17,620 nucleotides of DNA from an uncultured Oscillospiraceae bacterium (GTDB lineage Bacteria > Bacillota > Clostridia > Oscillospirales > Oscillospiraceae), in assembly GCA_934569425.1 (NCBI GenBank), contig CAKTKM010000017.1, forward strand, positions 1 through 17,620. Direction: 5' to 3'. Positions within the stretch are counted from its first letter, which is position 1. The number at the start of each line of letters is the position of its first letter. Shown in pieces: positions 6,931-14,338 of this stretch. Position numbers and translations under genes: made by a program. The notes beneath the pieces were generated by a model, which had not been told where the DNA came from, made no database searches, and saw only the letters and a list, made by a program, of their open reading frames with translations.

Positions 6931-9006
6931 TCATTCAACGCCCCGGTAGAAGAGTCCCCGGGTGAGATCCTCCGGCACCCAGTCGCCCGTTCCCTGATAG
7001 CGGCGCAGAACGGCGTCGCATTGCTCCGGCGTCTCGGTGGTGAAGCGCAGGCGGGCATAGGTCAGTCCGCAGCGGTGCCACTCCGGCTTGTCCGCCAGAA
7101 AGAGGGTACGGCTGTTCTCGATCTCGCAGCGGCAGCCAAACTGCCCCAGCAGCGGGAATTTTGCGCCGGTGCGATCCACCAGCGTGTTGGTGTTCCGGCA
7201 CAGCGCTTTGTCGCCGTGACAGCCGCCTGCGTTGCCGATCACGCAGTTTTCCATGATCATCAGCGGCAGGCGGCCATATACGATGCCCTCGCAGGGCAGC
7301 GCCTTGCGAAGCTCCCGCACCTGTTGGTGCCGCAGCTCAAAGGACAGCGTTACACTGTCAAGCCCCTGTTCCCGCCAGAAGACGACTGCGGGGGAGTTGA
7401 AGATATTCAATCCGAAGTCCCCCCGCTTTTCCAGCGGAAGACCCTCCACGATGGCCATATGCCCCGCGTTTCCCACCGCCACGGCGGAGAGAACGGGGGA
7501 GGTCTCCAATATTTTCCGGAAGCCGGGCTCGTCGCCGTCCCGCCATATGCGGGGCAGCACCGCGCAGAGCTTCGCCCTGCCGCGATAGCCGCTTAGCTCC
7601 GGCACCAGATGGATGGGAACGTAGATCATCGCCGTGCCGTCTGCCGCCGCGTCAGTCAATTGATCAAGACGGGTAATGGAGCAGGTCAGCACCGGCCGGT
7701 CGGGAGAGATGTCCGTATCCGGCAGAAGCTGCGGCGTGGGAAGGCTCCGGCGCGGCGGCACAGCGATCCGCGCGGCTGCCAGCGCGTCCAGCGCGTCCCG
7801 CCGCAGGGCGTTGATAGACGCCGCGCTCAGCATCAGGCCGTCACCGACGGTCACGGCGGCGGTCTCGCAGCGGAAAACAGTGCCGCCGGTCTTTTTCAGC
7901 CGGATCGCCGCTTCGTCGGCGGTCAGCGCCCGGTTTCGCGCCGCCTCCGGCACAGCGCCGGTGACGGTGACGGTGTGTACCCCGTCGCAGGCAGTCAGCG
8001 TGGCGGGACGATCCGCTGAAATGTCCGCCTGCAGGGTAATGGGGATCTGCCTGTGTTCCCCGTTTTCATAGATTTTTCGCGCCTCCTGAAACAGCTCCTT
8101 CGGCTCCGGCGCGTTTTCCGGCCGGGTGCCGAACATGGAGGGGCCTTTTCTGCGGCGGTAGTAACCGTCCGTAAAGCCGTCCCGGGAAAAGGCCTGTGCC
8201 AGCGCCCGGGATTCCTCCGCCGTGGGTCCGCGCTGTTCGTCAAGAAGCCGCCGGTAGATGGAGGTGACGACCGCCACATACTCCGGACGCTTCATCCGTC
8301 CCTCCAGCTTTAAACAGGTAACGCCCATTTCCTCCAGCTCCTGCAGGTACGCCGACAGATTGGAGTCCTTCAGGCTCAGCGGATATTGATTGCTGCAGGG
8401 GGCGTTGACGCCGTAAGGCAGGCGGCAGGGCTGGGCGCAGGCGCCCCGGTTGCCGCTGCGCTGGCCGATCAGTGCGCTCATCGTGCATTGCCCCGAATAG
8501 CACATGCACAGCGCACCGTGGACAAATACCTCGATCTCCGTCCCGCAGCCGCGGCAGATGGCGGCAATGTCTTCCCGGGAAAGCTCCCGCGCCAGCACCA
8601 CACGCTCCATGCCCAAGCGTTCCGCCCAGCGGGCGCCGCCGGAGGTAAACAGGCTCATCTGCGTGCTGGCGTGTATGGGAAGATCCGGCGTTACCACCTG
8701 CGCCAGCGTCAGCGCGCCCCAGTCCTGCACCAGTACCGCATCCACCCCCATGGAGGAGGCCTTTCGCAGCGTTTCGGCGGCCTGCGGCAATTCCCGGTCG
8801 GTCAGCAGGGTGTTCAGGGTCAGAAACACCCGTACGCCCCGCAGATGGCAATAGGCCACCGCGTCAGCAAATTCCGTGTCGGTAAAGTTTTTCGCGTTGC
8901 GGCGGGCGTTAAAGGCGCCAAAGCCCATATACACCGCGTCCGCGCCGGATTGCACCGCCGCCTCCAGCGAGGCGCGGGAGCCGGCAGGGGAGAGCAGCTC
9001 GATCAT
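6931..9006 (-). CDS. U32-family (peptidase U32/DUF3656) iron-sulfur protein, RlhA-like
   Basis: Despite the name peptidase U32, characterised relatives are RNA or ubiquinone hydroxylation enzymes (RlhA for 23S rRNA C2501, TrhP for tRNA U34, UbiU/UbiV). The 691-residue protein has an N-terminal barrel beginning ELLSPAGS (3-10) and GADAVYMG (21-28). The U32 signature EVFVHGALCMCYSGQC lies at 159-174, followed by Cys190 and Cys194. Cys167, 174, 190 and 194 match the four [4Fe-4S] ligands of the family. The second half, with further cysteines around 588-627, fits the long two-part class to which RlhA belongs, rather than the short TrhP class. The start ATG overlaps the zapA stop by 4 bp (ATGA), so translation is coupled. 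Substrate is not certain; tRNA or rRNA hydroxylation is the family-based guess. Confidence 0.85.
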   Translation of the reverse strand: MIELLSPAGSRASLEAAVQSGADAVYMGFGAFNARRNAKNFTDTEFADAVAYCHLRGVRVFLTLNTLLTDRELPQAAETLRKASSMGVDAVLVQDWGALTLAQVVTPDLPIHASTQMSLFTSGGARWAERLGMERVVLARELSREDIAAICRGCGTEIEVFVHGALCMCYSGQCTMSALIGQRSGNRGACAQPCRLPYGVNAPCSNQYPLSLKDSNLSAYLQELEEMGVTCLKLEGRMKRPEYVAVVTSIYRRLLDEQRGPTAEESRALAQAFSRDGFTDGYYRRRKGPSMFGTRPENAPEPKELFQEARKIYENGEHRQIPITLQADISADRPATLTACDGVHTVTVTGAVPEAARNRALTADEAAIRLKKTGGTVFRCETAAVTVGDGLMLSAASINALRRDALDALAAARIAVPPRRSLPTPQLLPDTDISPDRPVLTCSITRLDQLTDAAADGTAMIYVPIHLVPELSGYRGRAKLCAVLPRIWRDGDEPGFRKILETSPVLSAVAVGNAGHMAIVEGLPLEKRGDFGLNIFNSPAVVFWREQGLDSVTLSFELRHQQVRELRKALPCEGIVYGRLPLMIMENCVIGNAGGCHGDKALCRNTNTLVDRTGAKFPLLGQFGCRCEIENSRTLFLADKPEWHRCGLTYARLRFTTETPEQCDAVLRRYQGTGDWVPEDLTRGLFYRGVE

Positions 9007-9329
9007 TTGCCGCTGCCGCTGCGCTGCTGCGCTTTGAACAGCTGGCGCTTCAGGTCGCTGACCTCGTTTTTGGCGGCGGTGGCTTCATCCAGATAGGTTT
9101 TCAGCTGGCGGCGCAGGTTTTCGGCACCGTCCTGCTGCTTGAACAGCTCGTCCGCCAGATTGATGGCCGCCAGAACCGCCGCGTCATGGCGGCTGACATG
9201 GGCGTTTTCCATCAGCTCGGTCATTTTCTGATCCACCAGCGCGCCGACCTTTTCCATGTAAGCGGCGCTTTCATCGGCCACCAGAGTATAATCCTGGCCG
9301 CAGATCGTCATGGTCACGCGGTTTGCCAT
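9003..9329 (-). CDS. zapA: Cell division protein ZapA
   Basis: Small FtsZ-binding protein that bundles protofilaments and stabilises the Z-ring. The 108 residues follow the family plan: a beta-strand head (VTMTICGQDYTLVADES, 5-21), a helix, the conserved stretch AAVLAAINLADELFK (50-64), then a long C-terminal coiled coil (about 65-104). AGGAGG lies eight bases before the ATG. It is the first gene of the leftward run, has an extended -10 promoter upstream, and is coupled to the U32 gene. ZapA next to a U32-family gene is, to my knowledge, a common arrangement in clostridia. Confidence 0.88.
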   Translation of the reverse strand: MANRVTMTICGQDYTLVADESAAYMEKVGALVDQKMTELMENAHVSRHDAAVLAAINLADELFKQQDGAENLRRQLKTYLDEATAAKNEVSDLKRQLFKAQQRSGSGK

Positions 9330-9373
9330 GTTCCCGTCCTCCTGTCATCGGTAATCATACGAATACAGAATCC

Positions 9374-9382
9374 ATTATACCA
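9374..9382 (-). promoter_or_regulatory. Extended -10 promoter of zapA
   Basis: On the minus strand TGG precedes a perfect TATAAT (9374-9379), giving an extended -10 element. No good -35 is seen at 16-18 bp, which is usual for extended -10 promoters. Transcription would begin near 9367, giving a leader of about 38 nt. The core TTTTGTGGTATA is shared with the soj promoter. Confidence 0.7.
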
Positions 9383-9439
9383 CAAAAATTTCCCCGTGGA
9401 AGAACTTTCTGTAAATTTCCGAAAATCTCGCAAGGATGC

Positions 9440-9468
9440 TTTACGAAAGGAGAGTTTTCGTGTAGAAT
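9440..9468 (+). promoter_or_regulatory. Promoter of dnaD-dnaI
   Basis: TTTACG (9440-9445) and TAGAAT (9463-9468) lie 17 bp apart on the plus strand, in the region between the divergent zapA and dnaD genes. Each element is a partial match to the housekeeping consensus. The leader to the dnaD ATG would be about 50 nt. The two divergent promoters are about 80 bp apart, so one bound regulator could affect both; no operator is recognised. Confidence 0.5.
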
Positions 9469-9526
9469 AGGGAAGAAATTTGTGCCGCCGTGTTGGTCTG
9501 CGCACCGGAAAGGAGAGGAGGACGCC

Positions 9527-10423
9527 ATGTCAGGCTATATTACCCGCGGACAGGAGAGGAGCGTGGTGCTCTCCGCCGCGCAGATCGACGCGCTGGCGGC
9601 CTCCGGCAACGGCGACGCGGCGCTGCTGTATTTGCTGCTGCAAAGATTAGACGGTCCGGTCTCCGTGGAAGCACTGGCGCTGCGGCTGGGCTGGAGCCAG
9701 CTGCGGCTGAACGCGGCGGAATCCGCCCTGCAGGATATGGGCTTTCTGCGGCGTTCCCAGCTGCCGCCCCAGCCCTCCGGTGAACCCCGCCCCTACTCCG
9801 GCGAGGAGCTGGGCGACATGCTGGAAAGCGACAGCGGCTTTGCCATGCTGGTATCCCAGACGGAGGAAAAGCTGGGCAAGCGGCTGAAAACGGCAGACTT
9901 GCAGATCTTGGCAGGACTATATGATGATCTGAGTATGCCGGTGGATGTGATCTACCTGCTGGTGTGTCACTGTGTGGAACGGATGGAGCGCCGTTTCGGC
10001 GAAGGCCGCCGCCCTACCCTGCGGCAGATCGAGAAGGAGGGTGCCTATTGGGTGCGGCTGGGTCTGATGGATCAGACCAGCGCCGGAAAATACCTGAAGG
10101 ACTATGCCAACAAGCAGGAGAAGACCGCCGCCTATATGCAGGTGCTGCAGCTGGGCGTCCGCCCTCCTGTGGACAGCGAACAGCGCTATATCAATCAATG
10201 GATCGACATGGGCTTTCCGCCGGAGACGGTGGCGCTGGCCTATGATAAGACGGTGTTTTATAAGAAAGAGCTGAACTGGCGCTATCTCAACGGGATCCTG
10301 CGCCGCTGGCACCAGCAGAACTGGCACACGCCGGAGCAGGTGGAAGCCGGCCAGCAGGAGGCGCCGCAAAAGAAAAAGACCGTCCCTGCCGGAAAAACCG
10401 ACTGGATGGACGAGTATCTGTAA
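9527..10423 (+). CDS. dnaD: DnaD-family primosome protein
   Basis: DNA-remodelling protein that takes part in replication start and restart, bringing the helicase-loader complex to DNA in Firmicutes. It has 298 residues: an N-terminal winged-helix region (about 13-90), a first DnaB/DnaD-like helical domain (about 95-190), and a second DnaD domain (about 197-265). The second domain ends in YLNGILRRW, an exact match to the YxxxIxxxW motif (Tyr253, Ile257, Trp261) needed for DNA binding in Bacillus DnaD. A lysine-rich tail ends in TDWMDEYL. The true start is the ATG at 9527, preceded by GGAGAGGAGG; the frame is open further upstream but without a ribosome binding site. The tandem domains mean it could equally be named a DnaB-like initiation protein. 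dnaI follows 78 bp downstream. Confidence 0.85.
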   Translation: MSGYITRGQERSVVLSAAQIDALAASGNGDAALLYLLLQRLDGPVSVEALALRLGWSQLRLNAAESALQDMGFLRRSQLPPQPSGEPRPYSGEELGDMLESDSGFAMLVSQTEEKLGKRLKTADLQILAGLYDDLSMPVDVIYLLVCHCVERMERRFGEGRRPTLRQIEKEGAYWVRLGLMDQTSAGKYLKDYANKQEKTAAYMQVLQLGVRPPVDSEQRYINQWIDMGFPPETVALAYDKTVFYKKELNWRYLNGILRRWHQQNWHTPEQVEAGQQEAPQKKKTVPAGKTDWMDEYL

Positions 10424-10501
10424 AAAGGGAGGACGAAGCCGTCCCTGCACAGGAAGGGCTTTGTCCGCTGTGTCTGGAAGACCCGAAAAAGGAGGGGCTT
10501 T

Positions 10502-11494
10502 ATGTCATACGATGGACGGATCATGCGTCAGGCGCTGGCGCGATTCGACGAGGAGAAGCAGCGCCGTGGGGCGGAGTTTGCTGCCCGCCGCGACCGGCTC
10601 TATCAGGCAGAGCCGCGCCTGCGGGAGATCGAGCAGCAGCTGCGGAGCACCATGTCCCGTCTGATCTCCTCCGCGCTGCGGAGGGGAACCGACCCGCTGC
10701 CTGCCGTGCGGGTGCTGCGGGACGAGAATCTGGCACTGCAGCAGGAACGCGCCCAGCTGCTGCGGGGTATGGGCTACCCCGCGGACTATCTGGAGGAGAA
10801 GCCGGCCTGCACCCTCTGCGGCGATACCGGCTATCAGAACGGTCAGGTCTGCCGCTGCCTGCGGGAGTATTATAAACGAGCACAGCTGGCAGAGCTGTCT
10901 CAGCTGCTGGATATGGGCAGCCAGAGCTTCGAGACCTTTTCCTTTGACTGGTACAGCGAAGAGCGGGGCGAGCGCAAGCGCTCTCCCCGGGAGAACATGG
11001 AGCGGGTCTTTGACATCTGTCAGGACTATGCCCGCCACTTCTCTCCCGCGGCGGACAACCTGCTGCTGACCGGCCAGCCCGGGCTGGGTAAGACCTTCCT
11101 CTCTGCCAGCATTGCCCGGGTGGTCAGTGAGCGGGGATTCAGCGTGGTCTATGACACGGCGGAGCACATTTTCTCTCAGCTGGAGCAGGAAAAGTTCCGC
11201 CCTGAGGAATCGCCCGCCGCCTGTGAGGACGCGGAGCGTTACCGGAAATGTGATCTGCTCATCATGGACGATCTGGGTACCGAGATGGTCACAGGCTTTG
11301 TCCAAAGCGCCCTTTACCAGCTGGTGAACGGCCGCCTGCTGGCAGGAAAGAAGACCGTCATCAACACCAATTTGGCGCCCCGTCAATTGGGGGAGCGCTA
11401 TTCGCCCCAGATCCAGTCCCGTCTGGAGGGGGAATACCGGGTGCTGCCGTTTTTTGGCGAGGATATTCGTAAGCTTCGCCGCAAACAGAATTAA
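10502..11494 (+). CDS. dnaI: Helicase loader, DnaI/DnaC-type AAA+ ATPase
   Basis: Loads the replicative helicase onto DNA. The 330-residue protein has a helical N-terminus (1-95) and a zinc-binding cluster CTLCGDTG followed by CRC (Cys103, 106, 117, 119). The AAA+ domain follows, with Walker A GQPGLGKT (191-198), Walker B LLIMDDLG (252-259), sensor-1 region NTN (288-290) and SRL (306-308), typical of the DnaC/DnaI/IstB branch. The zinc cluster and the adjoining dnaD gene distinguish it from a transposon IstB. AAAGGAGG stands six bases before the ATG. Its TAA stop lies within the edge of the two-way terminator that follows. The dnaD-dnaI pairing supports a primosome operon. Confidence 0.9.
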   Translation: MSYDGRIMRQALARFDEEKQRRGAEFAARRDRLYQAEPRLREIEQQLRSTMSRLISSALRRGTDPLPAVRVLRDENLALQQERAQLLRGMGYPADYLEEKPACTLCGDTGYQNGQVCRCLREYYKRAQLAELSQLLDMGSQSFETFSFDWYSEERGERKRSPRENMERVFDICQDYARHFSPAADNLLLTGQPGLGKTFLSASIARVVSERGFSVVYDTAEHIFSQLEQEKFRPEESPAACEDAERYRKCDLLIMDDLGTEMVTGFVQSALYQLVNGRLLAGKKTVINTNLAPRQLGERYSPQIQSRLEGEYRVLPFFGEDIRKLRRKQN

Positions 11495-11545
11495 AACGTA
11501 CAAAAAAACGAGACCGGTTGCCGGTCTCGTTTTTTTGTGCGTTTT
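11493..11545. terminator. Two-way factor-independent terminator between dnaI and lpdA
   Basis: Two 25-nt arms (11493-11517 and 11521-11545) pair around a TTG loop with only one T-G wobble. The inner 9 bp are GC-rich (CGAGACCGG with CCGGTCTCG), flanked by seven A on one side and seven T on the other, so each strand has a U-tract after the hairpin. It serves dnaI on the plus strand and lpdA on the minus strand. It occupies the whole gap between the two stop codons and overlaps the dnaI stop by 2 bp. Confidence 0.95.
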
Positions 11546-12928
11546 TCAATTCAGCTTGGATACCAGATTGTCCAGAGCCTCGGACATGGCCTCCTCGAAA
11601 GAGGGGTGGGGACGCATGACCCGCCGCAGATCCTCCGCCGTCTGGCGGTTGACCATGGCGGCGCTGATCTGGCTGATCATGTCGCTGGCGTGCTGGCACA
11701 TCAAAGCCGCGCCCAGAATCTCATGGGTCTCGGCGTGCGCCACGATCTTCATGAAGCAGCGTCCCGGATCCTCGATGACCGTGCGGGCGTTGCCGAACAT
11801 GGTGCATTTGCCTGCAGCGGCGGGGATGCCCCGTTCTTTGGCCTCCGCCTCGGTGATGCCCACCACGGCGATCTCCGGCGCGCTGTAAATGCAGCTGGGG
11901 ATCACCGTCAGGTCAACATGGTCGGCCACGCCGCACATCCGCTCTACGCAGGCGGTACCCTGCGCGGCGGCCACATGCGCCAGCTGCACCACGGAGGAGG
12001 CATCGCCGATGGCGTATACGCCGGGAATAGAGGTCTGGAAGCTGTCGTCCACCTGAAGGCGCTTACCGTTGACCGCGGGGTTCAGCCCGTCGGCGAACAC
12101 GCCGTCCCAGTAAGCGCGGCGGCCGATAGCGCACAGCACCTTCTCGCCGGTGACGGTCTTCTCCGCGCCCTTTTGCAGCAGGTGGACGGCAAGGCCGTTC
12201 TCCGTTCGCTCCAGAGACTGCACCATGGCGCTTGTCAGCACCTCTACGCCCTGCTTCTTCAGGATCTGCTGCAAATTCTGTCCCAGCTCACGATCCATGT
12301 TGGGCAGCAGGCGATCCATGCCCTCCACCAGAGTGACGGCACAGCCCAGATTGCGGTAGAAGGTGGCGAATTCCACGCCGATGACACCGCCGCCGATGAT
12401 GACCAGCGAGTCGTAGAGACGGTCGCAGCCCTCCAGCAGCTCATCGGAGGTCATGACGCCCTCCAGATCCAGCCCGGGGATGGGCGGCCGCACATTGACG
12501 GAGCCGGTGGCGATCAAAATACGCTCGGCGGTGTAGTGGGATACCGTGCCGTCGGCAGCGGTCACGGCCACCTGTCCGGCGGCGGTGATCTGTCCCGTAC
12601 CCTCAAGCAGATCCACCTTCGCGGACCGCAGGAGGCTGTGGATGCCGCCCCGCAGCTTTTCCGATACGCTTCGCTTGTAGGCGAAGATCTCGCTCATATC
12701 GAAGGCAGCGCCTGCGGCGTGAACGCCCATGCCGGCACCGTCCACCGCGTCACGATAGACCTGAGAGGCATGCAGCAGCGTCTTTGTGGGGATGCACCCC
12801 CGGTTCAGGCAGGTGCCGCCCACCTCGCGGCGTTCCACCACGGCAGTGTGCCGCCCCAGCGCGGCGGCCCGCAGCGCGGCGGTATAGCCGCCGGGACCGG
12901 CACCAATGACGATCAGTTGATAGTCCAT
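11546..12928 (-). CDS. lpdA: Dihydrolipoyl dehydrogenase (L-protein/E3)
   Basis: FAD enzyme that reoxidises the dihydrolipoyl arm of GcvH with NAD. The 460 residues show the FAD fold GAGPGG (9-14), the redox disulfide GGTCLNRGC (Cys40, Cys45), a second nucleotide fold IIGGGVIGVEF for NAD, and a C-terminal His-Glu pair in HPSFEE (His441, Glu446) that completes the partner subunit's active site. There is no N-terminal lipoyl domain. The ATG at 12928 follows GGAGGA that overlaps the gcvPB stop, 3 bp apart. As last gene of the gcv run it is most likely dedicated to glycine cleavage, though E3 enzymes can serve other 2-oxoacid complexes; none is in the window. Confidence 0.95.
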   Translation of the reverse strand: MDYQLIVIGAGPGGYTAALRAAALGRHTAVVERREVGGTCLNRGCIPTKTLLHASQVYRDAVDGAGMGVHAAGAAFDMSEIFAYKRSVSEKLRGGIHSLLRSAKVDLLEGTGQITAAGQVAVTAADGTVSHYTAERILIATGSVNVRPPIPGLDLEGVMTSDELLEGCDRLYDSLVIIGGGVIGVEFATFYRNLGCAVTLVEGMDRLLPNMDRELGQNLQQILKKQGVEVLTSAMVQSLERTENGLAVHLLQKGAEKTVTGEKVLCAIGRRAYWDGVFADGLNPAVNGKRLQVDDSFQTSIPGVYAIGDASSVVQLAHVAAAQGTACVERMCGVADHVDLTVIPSCIYSAPEIAVVGITEAEAKERGIPAAAGKCTMFGNARTVIEDPGRCFMKIVAHAETHEILGAALMCQHASDMISQISAAMVNRQTAEDLRRVMRPHPSFEEAMSEALDNLVSKLN

Positions 12929-12931
12929 AGT

Positions 12932-14338
12932 TTATTCCTCCGGCTGCCAGCGTACCACAGGATGCCGCGCCGCCTTTACCTCGTCGGGGCGGCCAATGGG
13001 CATGTGGTGGGGCGCGGTATGCATGGTTTCCGCGTCCTTGTAGGCCTTTTCATAGAGCATCCGCAGCACGGCGGCGGCGTGTTCCAGCGTCTCTGGCCCT
13101 TCTGTTTCCGTAGGCTCCAGCATCAGCGCCTCGTGAACGATCAGCGGGAAGTACATGGTGGGCGGATGGATGCCCTCGTCGATCAGCGATTTGGAGACAT
13201 CCAGCGCCGTTACGCCGGTGGCTTTTTTCAGGTCGCTGAGATCCAGCACGAATTCGTGCATGCAGATACGGTCATAGGCGGGGGTGTAGGTACCCTTCAG
13301 CTGGTGCATCAGGTAATTGGCGTTCAAAACCGCGTTCTGTGCCGCCTCGGGGATCCCTTCGCGGCCAAGGGTCAGCAGATAGGCCAGCGCCCGCACCACC
13401 ACAAGGAAGTTGCCGCGGAAGCTCCGAACCTGAAGGTGTCCCGCTTCCTCAGCGGTGGTGCTGTGAGGCAGATAGGGCGCCAGAAAAGCCTTGCAGCCAA
13501 CGGCGCCGGCGCCGGGACCTCCACCGCCGTGAGGCGTGGCAAAGGTCTTGTGGAGGTTCATGTGGATGCAGTCGAATCCCATGTCGCCGGGGCGAACTAC
13601 CCCCATGACGGCGTTCAGGTTGGCGCCGTCATAGTAGCACAGGCCGCCCGCTTCGTGAACGAGCCGGGTGATCTCCAGAATGTTCTTGTCAAAAATACCC
13701 ACTGTATTGGGGTTGGTCAGCATCAAACCGGCGGTGTCCTCACCCAATACGGCGCGCAGGGTGTCCAGATCCACACAGCCATCCGCGCCGGAGGCGATGT
13801 TCACCACCTGATAGCCGCACATGGCGGCGGTGGCGGGATTGGTACCGTGGGCGCTGTCGGGAACAATGATCTTGGTGCGCTTCTTATCGCCCCGGGCGTC
13901 ATGATACTGCTTGATCAGCAGCACGCCGGTAAATTCACCGTGAGCACCGGCGGCAGGCTGGAAGGTCATGTCGTCCATACCGGTGATCTCGCACAGGTAG
14001 CGCTTGGCGGTGTCCAGCACCTCCTGCACGCCCTGCTGGTCGGCGGCGGGGGAGAGGGGATGGATAGCGGTGAAGCCCTCCAGCGCGGCAAGCTCCTCAT
14101 CCACACGGGGATTGTACTTCATCGTGCAGGAGCCCAGCGGATAGAAGCCGCAGTTGACACCGTGTACCTGCTGGCAGAGCTCCGTGTAGTGGCGGGAGAT
14201 GTCCGTCTCGCTCATCTCCGGCAGGGCAGGTCTGGTCTCACGCTGCAAAGCGGCGGGCAGTTTCACCTCCGGCACATCGCAGGCGGGCAGAAGGCTGCAA
14301 TGGCGACCCGGTACGCTTTTTTCAAAGATCAGCTTCAT
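12932..14338 (-). CDS. gcvPB: Glycine dehydrogenase (decarboxylating) subunit 2, P-protein beta
   Basis: PLP-bearing half of the two-subunit glycine decarboxylase: releases CO2 from glycine and passes the aminomethyl group to lipoyl-GcvH. The 468 residues include NCGFYPLGSCTMKYNPR (62-78), DSAHGTNPA (161-169), and the PLP lysine in NLHKTFATPHGGGGPG (Lys264). The ATG at 14336-14338 is the start, although the frame is open further into gcvPA: GGAGGTG lies eight bases upstream, and the resulting ATGA overlap with the gcvPA stop is typical of coupled subunits. lpdA follows after 3 bp. Confidence 0.95.
   Translation of the reverse strand: MKLIFEKSVPGRHCSLLPACDVPEVKLPAALQRETRPALPEMSETDISRHYTELCQQVHGVNCGFYPLGSCTMKYNPRVDEELAALEGFTAIHPLSPAADQQGVQEVLDTAKRYLCEITGMDDMTFQPAAGAHGEFTGVLLIKQYHDARGDKKRTKIIVPDSAHGTNPATAAMCGYQVVNIASGADGCVDLDTLRAVLGEDTAGLMLTNPNTVGIFDKNILEITRLVHEAGGLCYYDGANLNAVMGVVRPGDMGFDCIHMNLHKTFATPHGGGGPGAGAVGCKAFLAPYLPHSTTAEEAGHLQVRSFRGNFLVVVRALAYLLTLGREGIPEAAQNAVLNANYLMHQLKGTYTPAYDRICMHEFVLDLSDLKKATGVTALDVSKSLIDEGIHPPTMYFPLIVHEALMLEPTETEGPETLEHAAAVLRMLYEKAYKDAETMHTAPHHMPIGRPDEVKAARHPVVRWQPEE

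Noticed and set aside
6870..7058. N-terminal extension of dut (about 63 more codons)
   Set aside because: It would overlap the U32 gene by over 100 bp and adds a sequence foreign to dUTPases. The ATG at 6869 has a proper ribosome binding site.
9323..9526. N-terminal extension of dnaD to 366 residues
   Set aside because: It would cover the zapA promoter and the dnaD promoter and starts without a ribosome binding site. The ATG at 9527 follows GGAGAGGAGG.
10424..10501. Small gene or terminator between dnaD and dnaI
   Set aside because: The 78-bp gap contains only a weak GGAC/GTCC stem without a T-run, and no short frame with its own ribosome binding site. It looks like a plain spacer carrying the dnaI ribosome binding site.
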